Below are positions 1 through 7,735 of a DNA stretch of 7,735 nucleotides, piece after piece. Below the pieces are notes generated by a model, which saw only the letters and a list, made by a program, of their open reading frames with translations, was not told where the DNA came from and made no database searches. Every line of letters begins with the position of its first letter. The first letter of the stretch is position 1. Made by a program: the position numbers and the translations under genes. Source of the stretch: Alphaproteobacteria bacterium UBA2784 (GTDB lineage: Bacteria > Pseudomonadota > Alphaproteobacteria > Micropepsales > Micropepsaceae); contig DEIC01000062.1 in assembly GCA_002352285.1 (NCBI GenBank), positions 452 to 8,186 on the forward strand, given 5' to 3'.

Positions 1-53
1 TTGATGAAGCGGCGGTTCGCGCGCTGGCTTTGCTTGTGCTCTGCCGATGCCAT
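1..53 (-). CDS. Partial N-terminus of a minus-strand gene, possibly a sigma-32-like RNA polymerase factor
   Basis: An ATG at position 53 opens a minus-strand frame that stays open to the window edge. It encodes MASAEHKQSQRANRRFI, followed by an incomplete codon. The RANRRFI stretch resembles the opening of RpoH2-type sigma-32 factors, where a short polar N-terminus leads into an N/R-R-R-F-I sequence. In many Alphaproteobacteria a sigma-32 gene lies downstream of carD on the same strand, which fits this position just past the carD terminator. Only 17 residues are visible, so family assignment is weak. Two other minus-strand ATGs (60 and 79) open different frames that also run to the edge and cannot be excluded. 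A G-rich stretch lies roughly 10 nt upstream of the chosen ATG and could be a poor ribosome binding site. Confidence 0.35.
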   Translation of the reverse strand, partial: MASAEHKQSQRANRRFI

Positions 54-139
54 GGCCCATGCCCCTGCGTTTGTTCCATCCTTGATACGCAGGATGGGGC
101 GGAGTGGATCAGCGGGGAGAAGGGGGTTTCCCCCAACGA

Positions 140-168
140 AAAAGGCCCGGCGCTGGGCCGGGCCTTTT
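140..168 (-). terminator. Bidirectional intrinsic terminator downstream of carD
   Basis: A perfect 12-bp inverted repeat (AAAAGGCCCGGC, loop of 5 nt, GCCGGGCCTTTT) begins 17 nt beyond the carD stop codon. Read on the minus strand, the GC-rich stem ends in a run of five U residues, the classic Rho-independent form. The A-run on the other side means it could also stop plus-strand transcripts. A second compact hairpin follows at 122-134 (GGGGG, TTT, CCCCC). Together they should separate carD from the gene starting near position 53. Confidence 0.9.
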
Positions 169-185
169 CCACGATCATCAAAGGG

Positions 186-812
186 TCAAGCGGCGGCGGC
201 GGGCGCCGGGGTCTTGGCAAGGGCTGCTTCCAGACGCTTGACGGCGGCGTCTTCGTCGAGGCGTTCAACCGCTGCGACTTCACGCACCATGCGCGACAGG
301 GCGGCCTCGTAAAGCTGACGCTCCGAGTAGCTCTGCTCCGGCTGGCCGCTGGCGCGGTGCAGGTCGCGCACCACTTCGGCAATGGCGATCAGATCGCCCG
401 AGTTGATCTTCGCCTCGTATTCCTGGGCGCGGCGGCTCCACATCGTGCGCTTGATGCGCGCGCGGCCGCGCAGCGTCTGCATGGCGCCTGCCACGATATC
501 GGGATTGGCCAGCTTGCGCATGCCAACCGCCTTCGCCTTGGCAGTCGGAACGCGCAGGATCATCTTGTCCTTCTCGAAGGAGATCACGAAGAGTTCGAGC
601 TTGGTGCCCGCCACTTCCTGCTCCTCGATGCGCACGATACGGCCCACGCCATGGGCCGGATAAACGACGAAATCATTGGTGCGGAAATCCGCACGCTTGA
701 CGACAGCAGGCTGCGGCTTGGCCGCAACGGCCGGCGCAACAGGCGCCTTCTTGGGCGCAATCGGTGCAATCTTTGCCTGCGACCCCGCCTTCGCAGTGAC
801 AACCTTGCTCAT
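186..812 (-). CDS. carD: CarD/CdnL-family RNA polymerase-binding transcriptional regulator
   Basis: CarD-family proteins bind the RNA polymerase beta subunit and stabilise the open promoter complex, notably at rRNA and growth genes. This 208-aa protein has a Tudor-like RNAP-interaction domain at about residues 43-100, opening with DFVVYPAHGVGRI. A helical DNA-binding domain follows, with the MWSRRAQEYEAKI segment. Its W125 corresponds to the conserved Trp that wedges into the promoter minor groove. Residues 1-40 are an Ala/Pro/Lys-rich, probably disordered extension, and the C-terminus ends in a short Ala/Pro tail. I chose ATG 812 because a strong GAAGGA Shine-Dalgarno lies just upstream; a GTG at 824 would add four residues but would contain that site. 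A 483-nt leader region precedes the gene and an intrinsic terminator follows it, so it is probably monocistronic. Confidence 0.95.
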   Translation of the reverse strand: MSKVVTAKAGSQAKIAPIAPKKAPVAPAVAAKPQPAVVKRADFRTNDFVVYPAHGVGRIVRIEEQEVAGTKLELFVISFEKDKMILRVPTAKAKAVGMRKLANPDIVAGAMQTLRGRARIKRTMWSRRAQEYEAKINSGDLIAIAEVVRDLHRASGQPEQSYSERQLYEAALSRMVREVAAVERLDEDAAVKRLEAALAKTPAPAAAA

Positions 813-899
813 GTCTTCCTTCACTCCGACACCGGTGGAGCGGCCTTGTTATGACAACCCCATGTCACTTGGGCTGCCGCCGCATTCTCGTTTTTCTGT

Positions 900-922
900 C
901 AGGCAGACCTTCCATCTGCCTG
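900..922. other. Perfect 8-bp stem-loop in the carD leader
   Basis: CAGGCAGA and TCTGCCTG form a perfect 8-bp stem with a 7-nt loop. On the minus (carD) strand the loop reads TGGAAGG, which is purine-rich and resembles a Shine-Dalgarno sequence. No T-run follows on either strand, so it is not a standard terminator. It lies about 90 nt upstream of the carD start codon and could be a leader RNA structure if the carD transcript begins further upstream. Confidence 0.45.
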
Positions 923-1026
923 CACGCTCTTCCCCCATCCAGCCGGTGCGATGTTCTCTGGCAAAAGCAGAGCCCCCGTAATTGTGCGCCTGCGAAAAGA
1001 CTCGCTAGCGGCAATCGCGGGAACGT

Positions 1027-1073
1027 CAGCCCTCTGTCGAGGGCTGTGCTGAGACGCAGAACTCTGTCCGTCT
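1027..1073. other. Pair of adjacent hairpins between fdxA and carD
   Basis: CAGCCCTC, loop TGTC, GAGGGCTG forms a perfect 8-bp hairpin at 1027-1046. A second, imperfect hairpin follows at 1052-1073: AGACG pairs with CGTCT, then CAG with CTG, with a TC bulge and an AACT loop. The fold is nearly the same on either strand, so orientation is unknown. No U-tract follows. They may be part of a leader RNA or a small RNA. Confidence 0.4.
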
Positions 1074-1086
1074 GGTGGATTCCAAG

Positions 1087-1254
1087 TGTGACGAATGTAT
1101 CACAGATATCCCCGGGATGAAATGGCCCCGGTGCGAAGGCGTTGGTGATTCGTGAAAATTGGTAAGTCTGGCTGTCCGAAAGTGCTGGCTAAATCATTGA
1201 TTTGTCTTAGTGTGATTTTCCGTTGTGAAATGACAATTCGTCACAGGCGTCACA
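1087..1254. promoter_or_regulatory. Cluster of TGTGA/TCACA half-sites, candidate operator region
   Basis: Six pentamers lie in 168 nt: TGTGA at 1087, 1211 and 1224, and TCACA at 1100, 1241 and 1250. Chance would predict well under one. The 10-mer TGTGACGAAT at 1087-1096 recurs inverted as ATTCGTCACA at 1236-1245. The last two copies form a 9-bp direct repeat (CGTCACAGG, CGTCACAAT). Facing half-sites are 8 or 12 nt apart, not the 6 nt of CRP/FNR sites, so the binding protein is not identified. Confidence 0.4.
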
Positions 1255-1273
1255 ATAGCAACGACGTTTCCGT

Positions 1274-1299
1274 TTGAGTCATTTCGTCAGGCGACTCAA
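1274..1299 (-). terminator. Weak stem-loop over the fdxA stop codon
   Basis: TTGAGTC and GACTCAA form a perfect 7-bp inverted repeat with a 12-nt loop. On the minus strand the left arm includes the fdxA TGA stop. No U-run follows, so this is at best a weak or factor-dependent 3' end or an RNA-stabilising hairpin. Confidence 0.3.
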
Positions 1300-1634
1300 G
1301 TGCCCTCGCCGGGCTTGTCCGAGAAGTCCTTGGGATATTTGCCGGTCTTCTTGGCCCAGGCGTCGGCATCTTCGGGCGGTGTGCCCTTGGCGGTGATGTT
1401 GGGCCAGCTGGCGGCATATTTGCGGTTGAGCTCCAGCCAGGCTTCCAGCCCCGGCTGTGTGTCGGGCTTGATCGCGTCAACCGGGCATTCGGGTTCGCAC
1501 ACGCCGCAATCGATGCACTCGTCCGGGTGGATGACGAGCATGTTCTCGCCCTCATAGAAGCAATCGACGGGGCAGACCTCGACGCAATCCATGTACTTGC
1601 ACTTGATGCAGGCCTCGACCACCACATACGTCAT
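1296..1634 (-). CDS. fdxA: 7Fe ferredoxin (3Fe-4S plus 4Fe-4S), FdxA type
   Basis: This is a small cytoplasmic electron carrier with one 3Fe-4S and one 4Fe-4S cluster. The 112-aa product has the usual length for FdxA. By comparison with Azotobacter ferredoxin I, C9, C17 and C50 should bind the 3Fe-4S cluster, and C21, C40, C43 and C46 the 4Fe-4S cluster. C12 and C25 match the extra, non-ligand cysteines. The two CP motifs (21-22 and 50-51) and the CIDCGVC segment are intact. The long C-terminal helical tail (LEAWLELNRKYAASWPNIT) is typical of this family. The ATG at 1634 has an AAGGA site at 1643-1647 that overlaps the stop of the upstream TerB-like gene, so the two genes are probably co-transcribed. 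The electron donor and acceptor are not evident from the context. Confidence 0.96.
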   Translation of the reverse strand: MTYVVVEACIKCKYMDCVEVCPVDCFYEGENMLVIHPDECIDCGVCEPECPVDAIKPDTQPGLEAWLELNRKYAASWPNITAKGTPPEDADAWAKKTGKYPKDFSDKPGEGT

Positions 1635-1646
1635 CGCATCAATCCT

Positions 1647-2108
1647 TCACTTCGCCCTCAGGCGCTCCATCACGCGGCGGCGCGCATCGCCGCGATCCCG
1701 CTCGCTCACATGCAAAAGGCCGCCCAGACGGCGCATCAGATTGTCTTCATAGGCATCCAGCGTTCCGTCCGCATAGACCACCTCCCACAGCATTTCAACG
1801 AGGCCGATGCGCTCGGCTTCACTGAATGACCTGACGATGCGGTCTGTGAAACGGTAGAGCTCAACGGCCTGTTTCTGGCGGGCCTCGGCAAGGGCGACCA
1901 GCTGGCGTGCAGCCGCATCGGTCAATTTCAGTTTGCGGGCAATCAGGTCCATGATGGCCGCATGTTCCGTGCTGCCATAGTCGCCATCCGCCTCGGCCGC
2001 CTCCAGCAGAAGAACGGTCATGGCAATGTCGCGGTCCGGGAACTGGGCGGCGTGGGGCGGCTCTTTCAATCCACCTTCCAGCAGCAGGGACTTGATCCTG
2101 TCGAGCAT
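1647..2108 (-). CDS. TerB-like fold protein (tellurite-resistance TerB family, terB_like_2 type)
   Basis: This is a 153-aa all-helical cytoplasmic protein with the two-repeat acidic pattern of TerB-like domains. The first acidic loop is AEADGDYGSTEHAAI (D41, D43, E48) and the second is YADGTLDAYEDNLM (D114, D118, E121, D122). Between them are the family segments ELYRFTDRIV and LVEMLWEVVYADG. In TerB proteins such acidic loops bind metal ions. Members like this one are often isolated genes without the rest of a ter operon, and no terZ, terD or terC genes are present here, so tellurite resistance should not be assumed. The ATG at 2108 fits the family length; the frame stays open upstream but without a better start, and the ribosome binding site is weak. 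The gene ends 12 nt before fdxA and is divergent from the TIR gene. Its cellular role is unknown. Confidence 0.85.
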   Translation of the reverse strand: MLDRIKSLLLEGGLKEPPHAAQFPDRDIAMTVLLLEAAEADGDYGSTEHAAIMDLIARKLKLTDAAARQLVALAEARQKQAVELYRFTDRIVRSFSEAERIGLVEMLWEVVYADGTLDAYEDNLMRRLGGLLHVSERDRGDARRRVMERLRAK

Positions 2109-2340
2109 GGGCTTGCGATTAACCCTTGGGCGGGTTCTGCACAAGGGGCGCAAATGCGCACGTCCTGCCGTGTTTTTGCCGTGTTGGCGGGCATCAATGG
2201 CTCCCTCGCCCCGGCTCTTCCAGCCCAACCGGGCAGGGCGTGACAAGCGCAACGGGCAAAGCTACATCCTGTCAGGGGCGTTCCGGCATTGCCGGGGCGC
2301 AATCTTCGGGAACGGCAGAGAGACGGACGGCCAGAGATCC
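2109..2340. promoter_or_regulatory. Divergent promoter region between the TerB-like and TIR genes
   Basis: This 232-nt region must contain the promoters for the TerB-like gene (minus) and the TIR gene (plus). It includes small palindromes at 2148-2159 (GCGCA, AA, TGCGC) and at 2284-2296 (CCGGCATTGCCGG). I could not identify a clear -35/-10 pair for either gene. Sequence before the TIR start (CAGAGATCC) gives only a weak Shine-Dalgarno. No credible gene is seen inside it. Confidence 0.5.
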
Positions 2341-3438
2341 ATGCATCAGGTCTTCATTTCCTATGCGAGTGAGGATGCGCGTGTCGCCAACGAGATTTGC
2401 GCGCGGCTGGAATCGGGCGGCGTGCAGTGCTGGATCGCACCGCGCAACATCGCGCCCGGCTCCGACTATGCCACCGCCATCGTCAAGGCGATCGAGAACT
2501 GCTCGACCCTGCTTCTTGTCTATACCGACAAGGCGAATGAAAGCCCGTTCGTGCTGAAAGAGGTTGAGCGCGCTGTCTCCAAGCGCAAGCCGGTGCTCAC
2601 CGTGCGCCTGACGGCGGCAGAGCCGAGCCCGGGTCTTGAACTCTTCATCGCCTCAACGCAGTGGCTTGACGCCGAGAAGGAGCCGCTGGAGCAGAGCCTC
2701 GGCCGCCTGTCGGCGGTGCTTTCCAAGCAGGGTGGCGCCACGAAGGCGGAAGGCGGCTCAACGGCATCGGCTGCGCCATCGCACACGATGTCGGATTATT
2801 ACCGGCCGCCGGCGCCGCAGCGCGCGCCCATCAAGGTGCCGCCTGCAGCCGGCTATGCGCTCGCCGGCGTTGCAGGTGCGGGCGTGATCGGCGCCATACT
2901 CTGGCTCTCTGGCGCGTTCGGGCCCTCAACGCCCGTTGGCCCGGGCACCGATACGCCGCCGGTCGTCACCACCAATGACACCACCGGCGATACAACCGGC
3001 GACACCACGGGTGACACGACGGGCGAAACCGAAAACAAGGGCAGCGAAGACAATTCTGCCGACAACACGGCCAACACGCCGCTCACCGTGCCAGAGACGA
3101 CGCCCGATCAGGTTGCCGAAAATGCAATCGCCGGCGTGTGGCGTGGCGACACCTATGACATTTACGGCGTCAACTCGACCATGACGCTCACGCTTCATGG
3201 GGACGGCAGCTTCAATCAAACCAACGTGTCAGCCACCGGCTTTGAGCTGGAAGTCTGGGGCAAGTGGGAATCCAGCGACACGATGCTCGTGCTCAACTAT
3301 GACGGCTGGAAGCCTATGGAAAATTGTACGCGCCCGGCGGGGTGCAGCATGATCCAGCTCGGCAATGGCGATGACATTGCCTATGAGCTGAAGGGCACGC
3401 AGCTTGTGACCGACTACGGCACCTTCAGCAGGCAGTAG
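2341..3438 (+). CDS. Membrane-anchored TIR-domain protein with a C-terminal periplasmic beta-rich domain
   Basis: The 365-aa product begins with a bacterial TIR domain (about residues 2-125): VFISYASEDA, then the BB-loop-like CWIAPRNIAPGSDYATAI, then SPFVLKEVERAV. By position, E74 matches the catalytic Glu of TIR NAD-cleaving enzymes (the WVHKE region of SARM1). A Pro/Ala linker (about 131-170) carrying R and K residues precedes one transmembrane helix (about 172-193). Positive charge before it and acidic sequence after it predict TIR in the cytoplasm and the C-terminus in the periplasm. A Thr/Asp-rich stalk with four DTTG repeats (213-228) leads to a beta-rich domain (about 262-365) with GVWRGDTYDIYG and GKWESSDTM segments, recalling lipocalin-like folds. 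Its two cysteines (C329, C335) could form a disulfide. The start is the only ATG near the domain. NADase activity and a defence or stress role are inferred. The partner and trigger are unknown. Confidence 0.88.
   Translation: MHQVFISYASEDARVANEICARLESGGVQCWIAPRNIAPGSDYATAIVKAIENCSTLLLVYTDKANESPFVLKEVERAVSKRKPVLTVRLTAAEPSPGLELFIASTQWLDAEKEPLEQSLGRLSAVLSKQGGATKAEGGSTASAAPSHTMSDYYRPPAPQRAPIKVPPAAGYALAGVAGAGVIGAILWLSGAFGPSTPVGPGTDTPPVVTTNDTTGDTTGDTTGDTTGETENKGSEDNSADNTANTPLTVPETTPDQVAENAIAGVWRGDTYDIYGVNSTMTLTLHGDGSFNQTNVSATGFELEVWGKWESSDTMLVLNYDGWKPMENCTRPAGCSMIQLGNGDDIAYELKGTQLVTDYGTFSRQ
2977..3024 (+). repeat. Four 12-bp in-frame tandem repeats encoding DTTG
   Basis: Four copies of a 12-bp unit (GACACCACCGGC and variants) encode DTTGDTTGDTTGDTTG in the stalk of the TIR protein. 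The copies differ at third codon positions only, so the protein repeat is perfect while the DNA has drifted. The repeat is a multiple of three, so copy-number changes would keep the frame and alter stalk length. Confidence 0.9.
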
Positions 3439-3488
3439 GCCGGGTGGCGCGCAAGCCAGGCAATTCGATTTACTATTCTGTCTTGCAT

Positions 3489-3508
3489 GCCTCCCCCAAG
3501 GGGGCGGC
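3489..3508. terminator. GC-rich hairpin between convergent TIR and S4 genes, possible weak terminator
   Basis: In the 82-nt gap between the two converging genes, GCC-T-CCCC pairs with GGGG-C-GGC around a CAAG loop, with one T/C mismatch. It is well placed to end both transcripts, but no T-run follows on either strand, so efficiency as an intrinsic terminator is doubtful. Confidence 0.35.
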
Positions 3509-3520
3509 GGAAGAAGTTCT

Positions 3521-3781
3521 TCACCCGCCCACATCCTCATAAAGCGTTGCGGCGAGGGCGGCGTTGCCGCGCCGCCCGGCAAACGCTGTCACCCGCACAA
3601 CGCGGATCGCATTGCCTTGCGGAAATGTCAGCACGTCGCCCACGGTGACTGACGCACCGGCCTTTTGCGCGTGTTCGCCGTTGATGCGCACGCGGCCCTC
3701 TTCGATGGCGGAAACGGCCAGCGGGCGCGTGCGGAAGAAACGCGCAATCCAGAGAAATCTGTCGAGGCGCTGGGCCGTCAT
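3521..3781 (-). CDS. Small S4-domain RNA-binding protein (HslR/Hsp15-like)
   Basis: This is an 86-aa protein that is mostly a single S4 RNA-binding domain (about residues 4-50). It shows the typical RLDRFLWIARFFRTRPLA helix pair and then the EEGRVRING turn and the GDVLTF strand. Proteins of this kind bind structured RNA. Hsp15 (HslR) recycles stalled 50S subunits, but similarity to HslR does not prove that function. The start ATG is 2 nt beyond the helicase stop (TGAGCATG), and no strong Shine-Dalgarno precedes it, so translation is probably coupled to the helicase. This pairing is common in Alphaproteobacteria and suggests a shared role in RNA handling. The C-terminal RVTAFAGRRGNAALAATLYE segment is outside the core fold. 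It converges on the TIR gene. Confidence 0.9.
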   Translation of the reverse strand: MTAQRLDRFLWIARFFRTRPLAVSAIEEGRVRINGEHAQKAGASVTVGDVLTFPQGNAIRVVRVTAFAGRRGNAALAATLYEDVGG

Positions 3782-3783
3782 GC

Positions 3784-6873
<3,090 letters not shown>

Positions 6874-7171
6874 GGCGCGGACAATCGCCCCTTCGCCCGC
6901 GTGCGGCAAGTATTTACCTTTATTGACAGAAACGCCGCGTCACCTTGACTTGTGGCCGAACGGGATGGGAACGGATCAGGCCCGAATCACTGACCTTGTT
7001 AAATTCCAATTCCGTTCACGCCCAAGATGTTGTGCGGAAACTGCGCGCCTCCCCAAGCATGTTCACACATTAAGGAATGGCGCGGCGAAGCCGTTTTGCT
7101 TTTTGTGCGGCGCACTCCACAATCAACGAATCCCTCTCCGGGCCTTGGCTCCAGCACAGCACGACAGATCC
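6874..7171. promoter_or_regulatory. Divergent intergenic region between the helicase and scpA
   Basis: This 298-nt region carries the promoters of the helicase (minus) and the mutase (plus). A TTGACA matching a plus-strand -35 box lies at 6923-6928, but no good -10 follows at 17 nt. A short CGGC-GAA-GCCG hairpin followed by TTTTGCTTTTT (7083-7104) sits in the scpA leader. A 32-codon frame (7077-7175) overlaps the scpA start. An AAAGG at about 6917-6921 on the minus strand could serve the alternative TTG start of the helicase. I saw no TTTGCAAA-type palindrome of the kind linked to PccR control of propionyl-CoA genes. Confidence 0.5.
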
Positions 7172-7175
7172 ATGA
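7077..7175 (+). CDS. Possible 32-aa leader ORF overlapping the scpA start
   Basis: An ATG at 7077 opens a frame of 32 codons that ends in TGA at 7173-7175, overlapping the scpA ATG as ATGA. Such overlaps usually mark translational coupling. The predicted peptide starts MARRSRFAFCAAHSTINESL and matches nothing I recognise. An AAGGA lies directly against its ATG, too close for a normal ribosome binding site. The reading frame may therefore be chance; I report it because scpA itself has a weak Shine-Dalgarno. Confidence 0.25.
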   Translation: MARRSRFAFCAAHSTINESLSGPWLQHSTTDP

Positions 7176-7735
7176 CGACTGACCGACGCGACCAGTGGAA
7201 ATCCCTCGCCGAAAAGGAAGTGAAGGGGTCCGTTGACCGCCTGACCTGGGCGACGCCCGAGGGCATTGCGGTCAAGCCGCTTTATACCGCCGCCGATCTT
7301 GAGGCGCTGGGCGATGTGGACACGATGCCTGGCCTTTTTCCCTTCACACGTGGCGTGCGCGCCACGATGTATGCGGGCAGGCCGTGGACGGTTCGTCAGT
7401 ATGCGGGATTTTCCACCGCTGAAGAATCCAACCGCTTCTATCGCAAGAATCTGGAAGCAGGTCAGATGGGGCTTTCGGTTGCCTTCGATCTTGCCACCCA
7501 TCGCGGCTATGACAGCGATCATCCGCGCGTAGCAGGCGACGTGGGCAAGGCGGGCGTTGCCATCGACAGCGTTGAGGACATGAAGATCCTTTTCGATGGC
7601 ATCCCGCTCGACCGCATGAGCGTGTCGATGACGATGAATGGCGCCGTCATTCCCATTCTGGCGAATTTCATCGTGGCGGCGGAAGAGCAGGGCGTTCCGG
7701 CGGAAAAGCTCTCCGGCACGATCCAGAACGACATC
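7172..7735 (+). CDS. scpA: Methylmalonyl-CoA mutase large (catalytic) subunit, N-terminal part
   Basis: This adenosylcobalamin-dependent enzyme interconverts methylmalonyl-CoA and succinyl-CoA, linking propionyl-CoA metabolism to the TCA cycle. The frame runs 188 codons from ATG 7172 to the window edge without a stop, so the C-terminal part, including the cobalamin-binding domain, is missing. The visible N-terminal half of the catalytic barrel is well conserved: PGLFPFTRGVRATMYAGRPW (53-72), RQYAGFSTAEESN (75-87), LSVAFDLATHRGYDSDHPRV (101-120) and SMTMNGAVIPIL (152-163), ending at GTIQNDI. Y67 in the TMYA motif matches Tyr89 of the Propionibacterium enzyme, which favours methylmalonyl-CoA over isobutyryl-CoA mutase. 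The Shine-Dalgarno is weak (ACAGATCC). No other gene of the propionate pathway is visible in the window. Confidence 0.96.
   Translation, partial: MTTDRRDQWKSLAEKEVKGSVDRLTWATPEGIAVKPLYTAADLEALGDVDTMPGLFPFTRGVRATMYAGRPWTVRQYAGFSTAEESNRFYRKNLEAGQMGLSVAFDLATHRGYDSDHPRVAGDVGKAGVAIDSVEDMKILFDGIPLDRMSVSMTMNGAVIPILANFIVAAEEQGVPAEKLSGTIQNDI

Larger units (their letters stand above)
813..1295 (-). promoter_or_regulatory. Gene-free region upstream of carD with hairpins and TGTGA/TCACA half-sites
   Basis: This 483-nt stretch separates the carD start from the fdxA stop. I found no frame with a convincing ribosome binding site and protein-like composition. It should hold the carD promoter and leader, but I could not identify a clear -35/-10 pair. 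It contains perfect hairpins at 900-922 and 1027-1046, a weaker one at 1052-1073, and six TGTGA or TCACA pentamers between 1087 and 1254. Its left end carries the carD ribosome binding site (GAAGGAAGA, complement of 814-822). The length and structure would suit a regulated promoter, a long 5' leader or a small RNA. Confidence 0.55.

Noticed and set aside
54..110. Heat-shock (sigma-32) promoter before the left-edge gene, based on CCCCATCC on the minus strand
   Set aside because: No CTTGAA-like -35 element is found at a suitable distance.
30..854. Long plus-strand open frame antisense to carD
   Set aside because: It lies opposite a clear CarD gene, has no recognisable domain and is Arg/His/Leu-rich, as expected of a GC-rich antisense shadow.
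1087..1104. Canonical CRP/FNR site
   Set aside because: The half-sites TGTGA and TCACA are separated by 8 nt rather than 6.
851..1120. Possible small plus-strand protein between fdxA and carD
   Set aside because: No ribosome binding site and no protein-like pattern; its translation looks random.
2109..2252. In-frame N-terminal extension of the TerB-like protein
   Set aside because: The extra 48 residues are Arg-rich with no family match, and the ATG at 2108 gives the expected length of the family.
2020..2340. In-frame N-terminal extension of the TIR protein
   Set aside because: The extension would overlap the TerB-like start codon and divergent promoter region and has no protein-like features. 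The TIR domain begins immediately after the ATG at 2341.
7008..7024. CtrA-type site (TTAA-N7-TTAA) in the scpA upstream region
   Set aside because: A TTAA is present, but the second half reads TTCC at the required spacing, so only one half-site exists.

Overview
The window looks like chromosomal DNA from a GC-rich alphaproteobacterium. The evidence is a CarD/CdnL-type RNA polymerase-binding protein, a 7Fe ferredoxin of the FdxA type, a long SUV3-like RNA helicase followed directly by a small S4 RNA-binding protein, and a methylmalonyl-CoA mutase. I cannot fix the family from sequence alone; a Caulobacterales/Hyphomonadales-like or rhizobial relative would be plausible.

Layout, left to right. 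Positions 1-53 hold the first 17 codons of a minus-strand gene leaving the window, possibly a sigma-32-like factor (weak call). A strong bidirectional intrinsic terminator (140-168) follows carD (186-812, minus). A 483-nt gene-free region (813-1295) contains several perfect hairpins and a cluster of TGTGA/TCACA half-sites. Next come fdxA (1296-1634, minus) and a TerB-fold gene (1647-2108, minus), 12 nt apart and probably co-transcribed. Divergent from these, on the plus strand, is a TIR-domain membrane protein (2341-3438). It converges on an S4-domain gene (3521-3781, minus), which follows the SUV3-like helicase (3784-6873, minus) after only 2 nt. Across a 298-nt divergent intergenic region, the methylmalonyl-CoA mutase large subunit (scpA, 7172 onward, plus) runs off the right edge.

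How the genes fit together. From general knowledge, helicase, S4 protein, FdxA, CarD and a sigma-32 factor often sit together on one strand in Alphaproteobacteria, as a housekeeping block for RNA metabolism and transcription. Here the TerB-like gene and the oppositely oriented TIR gene lie between S4 and fdxA, so they look like an accessory insertion. The mutase is metabolically separate: it interconverts methylmalonyl-CoA and succinyl-CoA.

The most novel item is the TIR protein. It has an N-terminal TIR domain with a candidate catalytic glutamate, one transmembrane helix, a DTTG repeat stalk and a C-terminal beta-rich domain predicted to be periplasmic. This suggests an envelope-sensing TIR effector. 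That function is inferred, not shown.
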